Below, piece by piece: positions 30,906 through 42,500 of a stretch of 64,000 nt of DNA. The stretch's first letter is position 1; every line of letters starts with the position of its first letter. The stretch spans positions 25,156-89,155 of the forward strand of contig JADLZK010000405.1 of NCBI GenBank assembly GCA_015847255.1. The letters run 5' to 3'. Under the pieces are notes generated by a model. It was given only the letters and a program-made list of their open reading frames with translations, was not told the DNA's origin and ran no database searches. Position numbers and translations under genes: made by a program. This DNA comes from Hyparrhenia diplandra (lineage: Eukaryota > Streptophyta > Magnoliopsida > Poales > Poaceae).

Positions 30906-31213
30906 GGGATATTTAAAAATTTGTCCTCGTTACGGATGGCTCCTCTCCAGTTGCCCTTGTTAGAATGGCAATTATGAATTTGCCCTAACAATGTCTCTAG
31001 TGCTATAATTTTGCCCTTTTTGGCTATGTGGCACCCCAAGTCAGTCTGCCATCTTTGGACCGCCACGCTTGAAAAGACTTCCCTGCCCCTTCCCTGTTTG
31101 TTTTGTCGCTGCTCCCACCCATCCGCGATGCGTCCTCCCACCCGTCCGCTCTCCCGACCGAGGTCATTGACTGTGTTTTCTGCAAGTTGTCATTGCTTTT
31201 ACCTTCTCATGCA

Positions 31214-31580
31214 GAGAAGACATTTCTTGAAGAAGGTATATGCGGGGCTTCTATAACGATGTTGCTCGGCTGCAGGTCTCTCTCTATCTCTCTCTCTCAA
31301 CCCCAACCCAACCCAATTCAGTAAGTGACATTTTATATGGTATTATTATCTTGCAGGATGTGCGTAAAAGGTTCCCTCGTTGCAGCTCAGATATGGAACC
31401 GGGGCAGGTTGTCCCATGATTTATCATGTCCTTTCTTTAAAGTAATCACTCTCTTCATATTCAAGCTGCTGTATGCTAATTAGTTCCCCTTACTTGCTGC
31501 CAGTGTTCTTCCCACAAGAAGTTGTGAAAAGCATCACCACGCCGATGTTTATACTCAATCCAGCATATGATGTTTGGCAG
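31214..31580 (+). pseudogene. Captured pectin acetylesterase gene fragment (three exon pieces)
   Basis: Inside the Pack-MULE, three exon pieces separated by spliceable introns read like a plant pectin acetylesterase (PAE, Notum-like hydrolase that removes acetyl groups from cell-wall pectin). Piece one ends YNDVARLQ (31252-31275, donor at 31276). Piece two is DVRKRFPRCSSDMEPGQ (31357-31407, TTGCAG before, GT after). Piece three is FFPQEVVKSITTPMFILNPA then YDVWQ (31504-31580). The TPMFILN..YD.WQ block is the PAE stretch around the active-site Asp. Piece three lacks one base at its start compared with a CFFPQ reading, and the first piece has a small indel, so it is a fragment. Introns retained inside show that DNA, not cDNA, was captured. 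Confidence 0.75.
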
Positions 31581-31921
31581 GTGCCATTATACGTATCCAT
31601 TTTAACAGTCCATCAGTGCATAAAAATCAATATGACTCTTACTGTAAACTTTTCGAGACCTATTAAAATACGAGAACAATACTTACACAGTGGGTTTTGA
31701 TATGACATATGCTATGCTTAACCCGAGAGTGACACCCCATCCTTGTCCTTGAAACAGGGTAGGCAATCGTTTTCTTTGCAGAGGCGTGCATCCAGGGCAG
31801 GGAAGTCTTTTCACATGGCCGGTCCAGCGTGGCAGTTTGATTTGGAGTGCCACATAGCCAAAAAGGGTAAAATTATAGCACTAGAGACATTGTTAGGGCA
31901 AATTTATAATTGCCATTGTAA

Positions 31922-34900
31922 GAGCAACTCCAGCCCAAGACCAAAATCAGCCCCCCATTTTTCCATTTGGGGCCCGGCCTGTAAAATTTGAGGGCTAGAA
32001 TTGAAGCTCAACTCCAGCCGTTCCCGAACTCAGCCCCTAAACAAAAGTCCCGTCGCTCGAAATCACCCCCACGCGACGTCCCGCTCGCCGGCGTTCTTAC
32101 GCCCGCCACCGTCGGCCGGCGGCCCCCCCGTCTGCCCGCCACCACAGCTGCTCCACGTACCTCTCCGTCCAGCGCCACCGCAGCTGCTCCCCTCCTCCTC
32201 CGCCGCGCTGCCTCTGCCTCCACCTCCTCCGCCCAGCGCCGCCTCCACCTCCTCTGCCCGGCGCCACCTCCGCCTCCTCCTCTCGGCGTCGCGTCGCTGC
32301 TGCAGGCTTCATCCGCTCCAGCTCCAGGCGTGGATCCTGTTCATGTTCTATATCATGTTCTATGTCAGTGACTTGATCTCTGTCAGTGTTGAGCGAAGTG
32401 CTCCATGCATTGTACAGGTTGCAGTTTAATTTACCGCTGAAATGCCAGCCTCGTTCGTCTGTATCCCGCAATTCGCTGCATCAGAACAACTCTGTGCTTA
32501 AACTCTGCAAGGCATGATCTTCAAAGCAATAAACTGATAACATGTCAATTTGACCTGATAACTTTCAGATTTCAGTCAAGTTTCAGTATCATTTAGAGAA
32601 AGTTTCAGTAACTTTCTGTTGCAAACCTGTGCTTTAGGAGCATGTACACATAGATCCAGTCATGGTTTTCCTTGGCTCACAAACATGATACAGAGACATG
32701 TATTATAATTGATCAAGTACAGCTACTAACATTCCAATAAAACTCAGCATTCAGTCAACAGTAACATGATTTTTTTCAGTCAGAGGTACCAGCCCTAGCT
32801 GCATTTACAATCTGCTGAGCCATGTATCACAACAGAAAGCATGTATGACAACAGAAAACAAAAACCTTGCAGGACCACCACACATTCAGGAACAGCCATT
32901 TCACAAGAAAATTGAAGAAAAAAAAGGTTCAGAAACCAAGAGCTCCTGATGCTCCAACATTGAGAAACATACAACTGACCAAACTTATTTAGAGGTGCCC
33001 AACATATATAGTAATAACAGAAACATAATTTAGAGGTGCCAAACTGGAGTTCCAAATCTAGACTCCGCTCTCACCACTAGCCGTATCTCCTACACTAGCA
33101 CTTATTGCCTTCACAATTTTCGCTCTCTTCGCCAACACATATGCCCTCTGGTAATCATCCATTGTGCTCACATCACAAAACATAATTTTTTGCTCTTGCT
33201 CCCACTGTAGCCGCTGTTCCTCAATCTCAACCTTGCGTTGCTCAAGCAGCATATCTTTGTCCCACCTTTCTTTCTTTATTTTATACTCCTCAGTCTTCAT
33301 TTCCATCAAGGTTTGCATCATATTCTTGTAGTCGTCATCTCCTTCATTTTTTTTCAGCTTTTCTTTAGATTGTTTTCTACCCAGAGGTCGGGCTATCTAT
33401 GGAAGGAGATGTCCCTTTGCCATGGTAGAATGACCACAAGAAGCATGACAATTTTTTTTCAAGATCATTTTCTCACAGACCAGAGTTTCCTCTGTCCTAT
33501 ATAAAGCAAAGTATCAATTACTGTACAGAGCAAAATTGCAATTATCAGAGATATGCCAGACAGTTTACACTCCAATACAGAGTGTCTGAGATGAACTTTT
33601 TGCTGTCAGCTTACTGAATGACTGAACAAGATCAGTTCTAACTGTACTGTAGTCCAGAAAGGTTCTCCAAATGCCTGTTTGCTGAAACTTGTACAGTTTT
33701 CCAGAATTAACACTTTGCATCAAAATAAAATTGAACAATCATACACAGTTTCTGCATCCCAAGGTGTTTATAGCACTGAACTGCATACACATAGTTCCCA
33801 TGACTGAACAGATTAGCACACAACAGAAATGTGCATCACACAACAGATTAGCAGGCATTCATGATCCAACTGAACTGAACTGAACTGTCAAAGAACAAAA
33901 GCACAAGCAAAGCAAACTCACCGAGTAGTCAGGCATCCAGTGGTTGGGGCTCAAGTCGTCGCCGCGACCTCGTAGACCTCTGCTGTTGATGTTGTGCTGC
34001 TGCTATGACTGTGAGGCTCAGTGAAGGTCGAGCGAGGACCGAGAGGAGGCTGGTCGTTGGGGGAGCCGACGAGGCAAGCCACTGCTGCCCTTGCCGGAGA
34101 TGGCATCCTGCCGCTGCTGCCGCCCGGTAGAAGGACCTTCTTGGCGACGAGGTAAGCTGCTGCCGCCACTATTGAGAGGAATTGAGGCAGCTTGGCGATG
34201 AGGCGACGACGAGCGTCTGGCGTCGCGTGGCACCAACCGTCGGACGGGGAGGCAGTCCGCCTCCGGAGGATCGCGCCGCCATGGCACTACCAAGTAGGAG
34301 TATATCAGTAATCAGTGCGGAGAAAAACATGAAGGTACCAAATGATTTGGAAATTGAAACATGGCATGGCATGGCGCTGCCTATGATTCAAGGCAACAAA
34401 ACTCAACTCCTACATGAATCAAGGTAACAAGAACCATACAAAATCATGGCTAGATTTCAAGAACATTCAAATACCATCTGAAACTAAATGGACGGCAGCC
34501 ACACTGTACATTGCATACTCCTGAACGCGTAGCAGCCCATGGCTGACAGGATGTTCTTCAAATCTAGGCTGCGGAGTGAGCATGTACTCACCTCGGCTGC
34601 GGATCGGCGGGGAGGGAGACGCGGCGGCGGCGGCGGAGACCGATTGCCGATCCGGCGGGCGGGGGAGACGGCGGCGGCGGGGGCGGTTGACCGTTTGTCG
34701 ATGCGGGCGCGCGGGGAGGGGGGGCGGCGGCGGGGGCGAGGGTGGCGAGGGCGTAGGGAGGCGCGCCGGCCAGCGCGCCCGGCGGGTGGAGAAATCCCGG
34801 CGGCGGCGGCGGGCGGTATCGTGAGGGAAGCGCGACGGGAAGGAAAGGAATAGGGGACTCGGGTATAGTGGGTTAAAACTAAAATTTGGGGTTTTTTAAA

Positions 34901-35000
34901 ATTTGAGGTCCTATTAAGAGACTCCATTGAAGTTGATTTTTTGCTCAAAGCCCTTAGAATTTAGGGTAGGGGTTCAATGAGGGCTGGGCTGGAGTTGCTC
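31922..35000. mobile_element. PIF/Harbinger-type element, TSD TAA, inserted in MULE TIR
   Basis: Inverted ends GAGCAACTCCAGCCC (31922) and GGGCTGGAGTTGCTC (ending 35000) are perfect over 15 bp. A TAA duplication is at 31919-31921 and 35001-35003, the target preference of PIF/Harbinger. The 3.08-kb interior has GC-rich shoulders (32000-32300, 34180-34850) and an AT-rich middle. It contains one recognisable remnant, the tail of a NAM-associated ORF1-like protein at 33058-33395. No DDE transposase is seen, so it is non-autonomous or decayed. Confidence 0.85.
33058..33395 (-). pseudogene. NAM-associated / Harbinger ORF1-like C-terminus
   Basis: The minus strand reads ARPLGRKQSKEKLKK, then a charged helix with EEYKIKKERWDKDMLLEQRK, EEQRLQWEQEQKIM and a conserved-looking CDVSTMDDYQRAYVLAKRAKI end. 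This is the layout of the NAM-associated C-terminal domain (RP.GRK.AK motif plus coiled coil) found in many plant proteins that accompany PIF/Harbinger transposases. The first Met lies at 33321, but protein similarity continues upstream to an in-frame TAG near 33400, so the N-terminal Myb/SANT part is missing. The stop is at 33058-33060. It probably no longer functions. Confidence 0.6.
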
Positions 35001-35003
35001 TAA

Positions 35004-35103
35004 CAAGGGCAAGCGGAGAGGAGCCATCCGTAACGAGGGTAAAGTTTTAAATATCCCCATTTCTCGGCACAAGCATCGACCCGGCAAGCTCTAACCCTAG
35101 CCG
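35004..35103 (+). promoter_or_regulatory. Former 5' leader or promoter-proximal DNA hit by the MULE
   Basis: 35066-35103 (after the MULE and its duplication) reads GGCACAAGCATCGACC, then CTCTAACCCTAGCCG before the ATG at 35104. AACCCTA is a telo-box-like motif common in plant gene leaders. The DNA on the other side of the MULE (30840-30905) is C/T-rich, as in plant 5' untranslated regions. This is inference from composition. Confidence 0.3.
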
Positions 35104-36244
35104 ATGGGCTCCACCCCGCCACCGGCCGCCCCTCCGCCGCCCGCATCGGCGCCGGCTCCTCCCGACTCATGTCGCCCACCTCTACTCCTCCCCCCCACCG
35201 CAACCCGGTTGCGCCGGCCCCACGCCAACAACCGTAGCCCCGACGAGCTCCACATCCCGTCACCGCCCGCGGCCGTTGGGCTGTCTCTCCGGCGGCCACC
35301 CCTCCCCCGCCCGCCTCCCCTCCCCTCCGCATCTTCTCCCCGCGACCCCTCCTCCTCTCATCGCCGGTGGCTTTGAGCAATGGCGTGGTCATCGTTTGGG
35401 ACCCGTGAGGCGCTGCTCGAGTGAGTTTTTCGATAACGCGGGGAAACATGGCCGCTCTCCATTGTCTCCTGGGAGCACGACGTCGTGGCGCGCATCCGCC
35501 GAGAAGACCGTGCCTCTCGACCACCGAGGCCGCCGCTGGCAGAACCCACAACCCACGTGCCCTGGTTGCGTCTGGCAGCAGTTCCACGCGCCCAGCCTGC
35601 CTTGCCCTCCTCTAGGATTTGGTTTTGCTCAGAGGATGCCTCGACCTTGTCCTCCGGAGGTATCATTTGTGCTTAGTTATCTGACATCGCCTGAGTTTAT
35701 ATAGGAGAAAATAGTTCCCAGTTGCCTTTTTGCTCACCATATGTTTGTCTATATGCCTGAGTATGTTTGCAGTGTTGCTTTGATCCATATATATGCTTCT
35801 GAATTAATTTTGATTTGCATAGCCAGGTTCGATTAGTAGCAATGTTATGCTAATATCAATAGATCTTTGTTTCCATTGATAGTGGCCTAATACAGAATAG
35901 TGTTGTGCTTTGACACTAACTTTCATCAGCTTTTCTGCTTTTTCAGAAACAAGAAGCTACAGCGGGAAGAAATAACAATGCCTTTCCAAGGAAGAAAACA
36001 GAGAGCAGACATGGTATGTAACTGAACCTAGACAGGATACGTTTATTGCTCTTCTACGAAACAGCTATTCAACGGAAACATTCATACTTTGTTTCCTGCA
36101 ATGCTACTGTGACTTATTTTCTTATGCCCCTTACAAAACATATTGTTGTAGGATGCAGTAGGCGTTGTGCAGCTTGATGCCATGATGAAGAGCAAGGAAA
36201 CTGACCTCGGCCTCACATTATTTGCTCTTTTCATGTCTTCATAA
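35104..36244 (+). pseudogene. Possible degenerate host gene, Pro-rich start, WD-like fragment
   Basis: 35104-35373 is an open frame rich in Pro, Ser and Arg. Then come pieces in different frames: SNGVVIVWD (35376-35402), TREALLE, and PLSIVSWEHD (about 35452-35481), reminiscent of one WD40 blade. Further on, an exon 35947-36013 (AG before, GTATGT after) joins in frame to 36152-36244 to read NKKLQREEITMPFQGRKQ, RADMDAVGVVQLDAMM and a stop. I cannot assign a family, and frames between pieces do not agree, so it is best read as a decayed gene or captured fragments. A GC-rich start followed by AT-rich introns fits grass gene structure. Confidence 0.3.
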
Positions 36245-39190
36245 GGATTTCAATAGTTGATTTGAGTAGAGAATCATTGGTTCATTTGAGTACAGTTGCC
36301 ACGCTATTGTTGTTAAGCTAAATATACTTATCTATGTTGTGCTCTCCAGATGGACTTTCGATGCTTGATTTATGGCAGTGGTTATTTAGTGCATATGTCA
36401 ATGTTGTGCTTCCTAGATTTTCCTATTTGAACATGATGCAATGGATTTCCATTACATTTAGATCAATATATGTATATAGTGATTGGCTCATCCTTGATTT
36501 TATCTAACCTGCTTAGGTCTGGAGTTCACTAGCCGCTGTATTTCGAAAATCAGATGGGTTGCATCTCCCGAAGAAGCTTCATAAATTGTAGGTCTGAATG
36601 GTATGGAATTTTCTTCGTCCCTGATTTAGAGTTGTGATAGCAAGTAATTTGTTTCAAAAACAAAACAAGTACTTTTCGGAAAGTTAAGGGGTGGGGAGAA
36701 TTTAAACTGCTTGTTTTATTTGTGTGACTTTTTAGAATTGAAGTTCCTTGGCCGATTCAGATCTAGCTGTCATGCTTGGAGCCACGGTTGCCATCTCGGT
36801 GAGTTCACGTGGTGCTAGCATGGCATTTTAGTGATTGGTACACGTGACTTTGTCTAAAAAAAAATATGGCAATGAACTGGTAATCATGCCTTGAATATGC
36901 TACATTATTGTCCAACTAGCATGTACCACGTGTGCGGGCAGCCTGGAAAGCTAAGGTGTCAACAAATATTTTTAAGGAGAAAAAGATCTGTGGAGCAAAC
37001 TGTGATTCTAGAATCAATTTTATTAGCGTTTGCATGAGGTTTTACAACTGAATACGTACATTGAGATCTTGGTAGCATAATTGAATGCATAAAAAAAAAA
37101 AAAAAAAAAACTGAATGAAGGAATCATAGGCCTGGTATGTATCTTTCTTGGTAGAACCTGTAGCGACCATAGACAGAAAAAGGCATATGAAGGCCTCAAT
37201 TAAATGGGGGCATGGGGCAACGAAATCATGTAGAAGAAGTCTGATTAGTGTCACAACCGCATTGTTGCTTTTTCCGGATACATAAATTGTTTTTTAGATA
37301 CATAAATTGTGTTTTAGTAAAACATTGTTGCCTAACAAATGACACTAAAATTGCCTAAGAAAATACAATTCACTACCGCATTACCTATGTGGTAAAATAC
37401 TTTCCTTTGATCCTTTTGCTTTCTCTGTTGATTGATTACTCCAGTTTTTATCTGTAGGTCACAGCATCTACAGCCTCAACTAGGCCAACCAGTTCGCTTT
37501 CAGCCTCCTCATCGTGAGTAGTCCTACTAGGCTACTACACCTGAATGAATGAATAAATGAATGCTTCTTCGATTGGCATGAAATCTGAATTTCTTCCTTG
37601 GCTTGGAATGGAAGGTATACCTGCTGCAGGGCGAGCAGGATCTTGCTTCGTTTCTACATTGTCATTAGGGCATCAGGCTCATCTCCGTGATACAGTAGGG
37701 ACAGAGGCAGTACCACATCCAGGTTAGTCCATCGATGGCCACTTCTGAATAAATATCGTTGGGGCTTTGTTCAGCTAGACGGAAGTAGTGGTTAGGAACA
37801 GTAGCAACAGCCACGGCATGTCATCCTTGTTCGCTGAGGAATAAGGCATTCATCTAGTAAATATGAATGCATGTATTTCTACAGCTTTTCTGATCACGTT
37901 ACTGATGGTCCTTGTTTACGATTAGGCAATAATCTTATATGAATTAAGCAATGATATGATTTAATATAAGCAATAATATTCTATGAATTAGGCAAAATAC
38001 TATCTCAATTAGGCAAACCACTATCTTAATCAGGTAACAGACATGTTACTTAGGGATACCACTATGCTTCTCTTTTGCTGCTGTTATCCATGTTTTAAAG
38101 GCGGCTAGGCGTCAAGGTGAATGCTGGGTATGCTTTGGACACCTAGGCGGCGCCCTAGGCGACAAGGCGCCACAGTTTTTCAAGGCGAGCTGTGTATGCC
38201 TGGACGCCTAGGCGATGCCCTTTAAGATACTGGCTGTTATGATGATCCTTTCCGTTCAACCTTGAATTAATCTATCTTTTGTATAAAAACTAGTAATTGA
38301 CATCATCACCCTGCCTTTGTTTGATATGTATTTTTTGCAAATAAACCGGGTTGTTGGGGGTTGGGCTGTTGGTTGCAAATGGACACCGACACTTTGCTTT
38401 TTGAAAATACACAAATTGCCTATTAAGGAAGACACTGTTGCCTAAAGAATAATACATAAATTGCCTAAGAAAATGTAATCCACTGCAACATTACCAACTA
38501 CAACCTGCCTTGTTGCCTCTATTCTTGTTTTTCTTCAAGCGATAGCTTGATTTTAGACATAGCACGCATGTCATGTTGGTTTTGGTAGTTATTGAGGGCA
38601 AAATATTGGGTCAGCTGCATCTGTTGTTTCTTGAATCATTGTATTTTAAACCCCCATTTCTAAATGAATATGCAATGTACCATGAAGATTAACTGATCTC
38701 ACCTTTACGACTAATCTTTCTCTCCTAATTTTGAGAACTATGTGCCGCCATTTCTCCTCATGCCCGAGCTATTGGCCTTCATTTCCAGTTACTGAACCTC
38801 ATTAGGAATAGACAACTAAATGTACTCTGGGCAGGCAGTATTGGCCAAATAATGCAAATCATTGGACAATTTTTTACAGAATTCATCTCTAATCTCTTTT
38901 GTTTTTTTTTTTTTTTTTTTGTTCTTACATTGCAGGTTCCAAGTTATCTAGCAGGGGGAGATAATTGCTTTTTTGGATCAGAGTTGAATGATGCTTTTTT
39001 TGGATCAGAGTTAAATGATGCTTTTTTTCTTTCATTAGAAAATAATTGCCTTTTGGATCAGAGTTGAATGATGCATTTTTGATCTAGTTTATGTGCAGTA
39101 CTTTTGCAGGTTGATAAAATTTGTATAAATAGGAGATATGTGATTTGTATTTGTGCAATTTTCTTATAATTTTGTTTCTTCATTTTTCTG
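36245..39190. other. AT-rich intron-like or intergenic DNA with dispersed repeats
   Basis: No convincing coding region. Related copies of a stretch containing TTGCCTAA and ATTGCCTAAGAAAAT are at 37318-37385 and 38428-38500. Three GGATCAGAGTT(G/A)AATGATGC units lie at 38970-39075. A 21-bp A run starts at 37090. Confidence 0.4.
38095..38232. repeat. Small inverted-repeat element (GGCG/CCTAGGCG type)
   Basis: The left end TTTTAAAGGCGGCTAGGCGTC and right end GACGCCTAGGCGATGCCCTTTAAGATA form imperfect inverted ends around about 135 bp dominated by CCTAGGCG motifs. Short elements of this composition are common in plant genomes and behave as MITEs. The superfamily is not clear. Confidence 0.5.
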
Positions 39191-39595
39191 TTGCACAATC
39201 AGAAAATCTTACCGGCATTGGTCCCGTAAAAAGTAGACACCGCATCTCTCCCATGGTAGTGCAGTACACGTGCAAAAAGCAGTGGTAGCAATTTTTGCAA
39301 AAAGGAAAAGACATCGTTTGATTGGTGCGGCCGTGCGGGTGCTAGCAAAAAATGGAGCCGCCGTACGGGTGGTCTATATTACGGCTGGCCGGTCTATAGC
39401 CAAACCTCCTGGATCTGAAAAACTTCCTGGCCCCACCTTTCATACTAGCGACTAGCTAGAGGGGACCGAGTAAAAACAACATCACAACTGCATGTTCAGC
39501 TGAGAATTGCCGTTCCTTTTCTGTGTTTCTCCCAGGTCCCATCGCACAACTCCATACCTCACATCTCCCATATCGCGGGAGGAGATCGAGATGGC

Positions 39596-42500
39596 ATGGA
39601 GACGCCCGCCGCGGGTCGTCGCCGCTGCTCCAGCCCTCGCGCACCTCCTCCGCCGGCGCTAGCTCCGGGGGCCTGCCCTCATGGTCGCCTGCGGCGGCGA
39701 GGCCCAGCCGCCATGGGGCCATCGCCCATCAGGCATGCGGTTCCCTTCACGACTGCGTCAGCGCTAGGTGAGCAGCATCGAGAACGAACCTCCATTCTGC
39801 ATTCCTCCTCTAATTTGTCGTTCGTCGCGAGGTTCTGGTTTACTCGGATAGTAGATTGGGATGCCTTGGTTGGTGCTCGATTAAAAGGCTAGCCACACAG
39901 TTGCTTTGGGGGTTTGACTGCTGCGATGTAGTGCATTTGGCGCTCGATGAAATGCCCAAGTCTGATAGTATGATTCGACAGTGTTGTGTTATGTGCCTTA
40001 GCATGCTCGTCAAAATGATCTCTGTTAGGTTGATCTCCACCAGTTGGCCCAACGGTCAACTGGGCCCTTGATTTCACGCCCTGATCGGGGGCGTCCAGCC
40101 CAAGACAAGGCTGGTGGGCCCCTGTCGCGCAGCCCTATAAAGAGGAGGTGGGGACCACGGTTTAGGGTACGAGGTTCACCACTACAGCCGCCACTCCACC
40201 TCCAGACCCTGTCCGATCGCGAGGGAAGGGCTGCTAGCGACGGGATGGACCTATCGCCGCCGCCGTCCGCCTCTACATCACGCCAGCGACATACTCCTAC
40301 ACCGACCCCGTCGATCGTCAAGCCCCTGGTATGTGCATCCACCTCTCTCCAATCCCTTCTTCCCCATCGTTCTTATTCTCTGGATTTATGCTGTTATCCC
40401 AAATACCAAGGATTACCCCATCTGATCTGCACCTAGACGATCCTATAGTTCTATCAATGGTATCACGAGCCTGCTAGGGTTGTAGATTCAGATCGGGAAT
40501 AGATTAAGGAAGATTGACAATTAAGAAAGAAAGAAATGTTTTCCGATTTTCGGATCGAGAATAGAAAAGGAAAAAGTCGATCTCGATTCGCGGAACCGAA
40601 TCCTAAAAAAGAAAGGTCGGAGAGGGGACGAACCAACCTGTTTTTTCCCTTATCGCCGGCACTACCGCCGTCGTGCGGGAAGAGACTGCCGCCGCGTCGT
40701 CGCGGCGGGAAGATGGCAGCGCGCCGCCACGCCGGCGGGAATGATGTCGCGCCTTGCATGAGCACGCGGGCTGCGGGCACCGACCACGAGGCCTCGACGG
40801 AGGCGCTCACCTACGAGGGAGCGCGCCGAAAGGGGGCTCGTGGCGGCGTCACCTTCTTCCCTGGCCCCGACGGGTCACCGCGCCCAGCGTGCGCGTATTA
40901 CGGCGTTGCGGGCTAGAGAGGAGGAAAGGGAAAGAAAAGAATGGAGGCGGAGAGTCGCCGGATGCGCTCTATCTGCCGGCGGCGGCGCTCTTCGCCCGGG
41001 CGGGACGGCCGCCGTCGGCATGAGCGCCATCGCGAGCGGCGGGGGGTGGCGGCCGGGACGGACTCGGTGACGCCAACTTCGCCACCGTCGGGCGGCCGCC
41101 GTTTCCGTCAGCGTTTCGGCATTACCGCGGGGAAGGGAAGAGAAACCGAAAAAGCGAGGACCGGGGAGGGAGGCGACCGGAGCTTGCTCCGGCGTTGACC
41201 TTCGCCGCGCCCGGTGATGGCCAAGGCGGGGCCGCCGCGCGGCGGCCGACAATGAAAAGAAGAGGAGTGAGAAAAATGCACTTAGGGTTTGGGGAGCAAC
41301 CGACCGGAGTCGGGTTTTTTTGTTCAGGCGAAATTGACGGACGGCTGAGATCGTCGCTAGCGTGTGGCTGGGCCTCGGGCCGCCTTGTCTAAAGGGCTGC
41401 AGCGTTCGTTGGTCCGAGCGGGGAGCATGCGAGTTGGGCCAAGAGGCCTGGTTCGAGACGGGACGGGCTGCCGAATTTTAACAAAAAAAAAAAAAGAGGC
41501 CGCGTGGGCCACAAAACTGGACCAGCACGCGAGCAAGGCTGCTGCTGGGCTACGGTTGCCTTCAGGTTATATGAACAGTACAGAAATGGTTTTTGTTTTA
41601 TTTACTTGGAAGCACATTTTGATGGTTTTCATCTAGAATTGAATCTCTACTCAAATTTGTTTGGTACAATTTGTTTAGGGATAGATAAATGCACAGTGAT
41701 GCTTCTGAAAAACAGATTAATGTTTCCGCTGCGAATGATAAAGTTATGATCTTTTAATTAAATTCGAACCAACGGAAGAATTTAATTTTAAGAACAGAAA
41801 AAAGAGGATTAGAGGAGATGAAATATATTTGAGTAAATAAAGATATATTTCTTTAAAGTTAATTATGGTATTGTTATTTTTGACCAACGTTGATGATAAC
41901 AATATTATAATTTAATGAGTTTATGCTTAAAGTGTAAATCTCTGAATTGAGAGAGAACAAATAAAGATAAAAAGAAAAGTATTTTTATGTTTCGCAGCAA
42001 TAAAGATGGATCATCCTCTATTTGTGAGGAGCGATTATATGCTTTCAAGATTATTGAGTTTTATACATTTATTCTATTTACGCCCAACGGTGATGTGGAA
42101 TTGATGTACAACGAATGATGTTTTATTCTATTTACGCCCAACGGTGATTAAGAATACAGATTAATGATGTTTAAAGTTTAATTGTTTAAAGTTTAATGCG
42201 CATGTCTTAACCAGATCAGCATAAGGGTTAATTTCATGCTCATTATTGTTGACTATTGTTGAATATTCACAAACAATGGTCTTCATGTTTTGATTCTTGA
42301 AGGCAAAAGAAAAATGAGCTGGTCATGTATGACTCGAGAAAAGATGATAAAGCAATGAATAAGAGTCGCCAATGGCGTCAAAGTTGATATTAAAGTTTAG
42401 TTTGAGAAATGATTTTTCATGTACTATCAATGAAAGAATGTATTTTCAGTTTAGGTCATTATGACAAGAGTTGTAAAAGATCACATTCATGTTTATTTTG

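Larger units (their letters stand above)
30906..35057. mobile_element. Pack-MULE with long TIRs, split by a Harbinger-type element
   Basis: The ends are long terminal inverted repeats of about 180 bp. The left one is 30906-31088, starting GGGATATTTAAA. The right one is 31783-31918 plus 35004-35057, ending TTTAAATATCCC. Perfect 8-bp target duplications flank it. The right repeat is interrupted by a 3.08-kb second element (31922-35000). Without it the MULE is about 1.07 kb. The interior carries pieces of a pectin acetylesterase gene with introns, and no transposase, so this is a non-autonomous Pack-MULE moved in trans. It sits about 40 bp upstream of an ATG at 35104, in line with the known preference of Mutator elements for gene 5' ends. 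Confidence 0.9.

Noticed and set aside
32000..32430. Two plus-strand Pro/Ser-rich open frames as a gene
   Set aside because: They lie inside the Harbinger-type element in GC-rich DNA, are open in parallel frames and have no recognisable domain.
34539..34948. Open frames on both strands as gene starts
   Set aside because: Same element, simple (GGC)n-like composition giving Arg/Gly or Pro/Arg runs on opposite strands; not protein-like.
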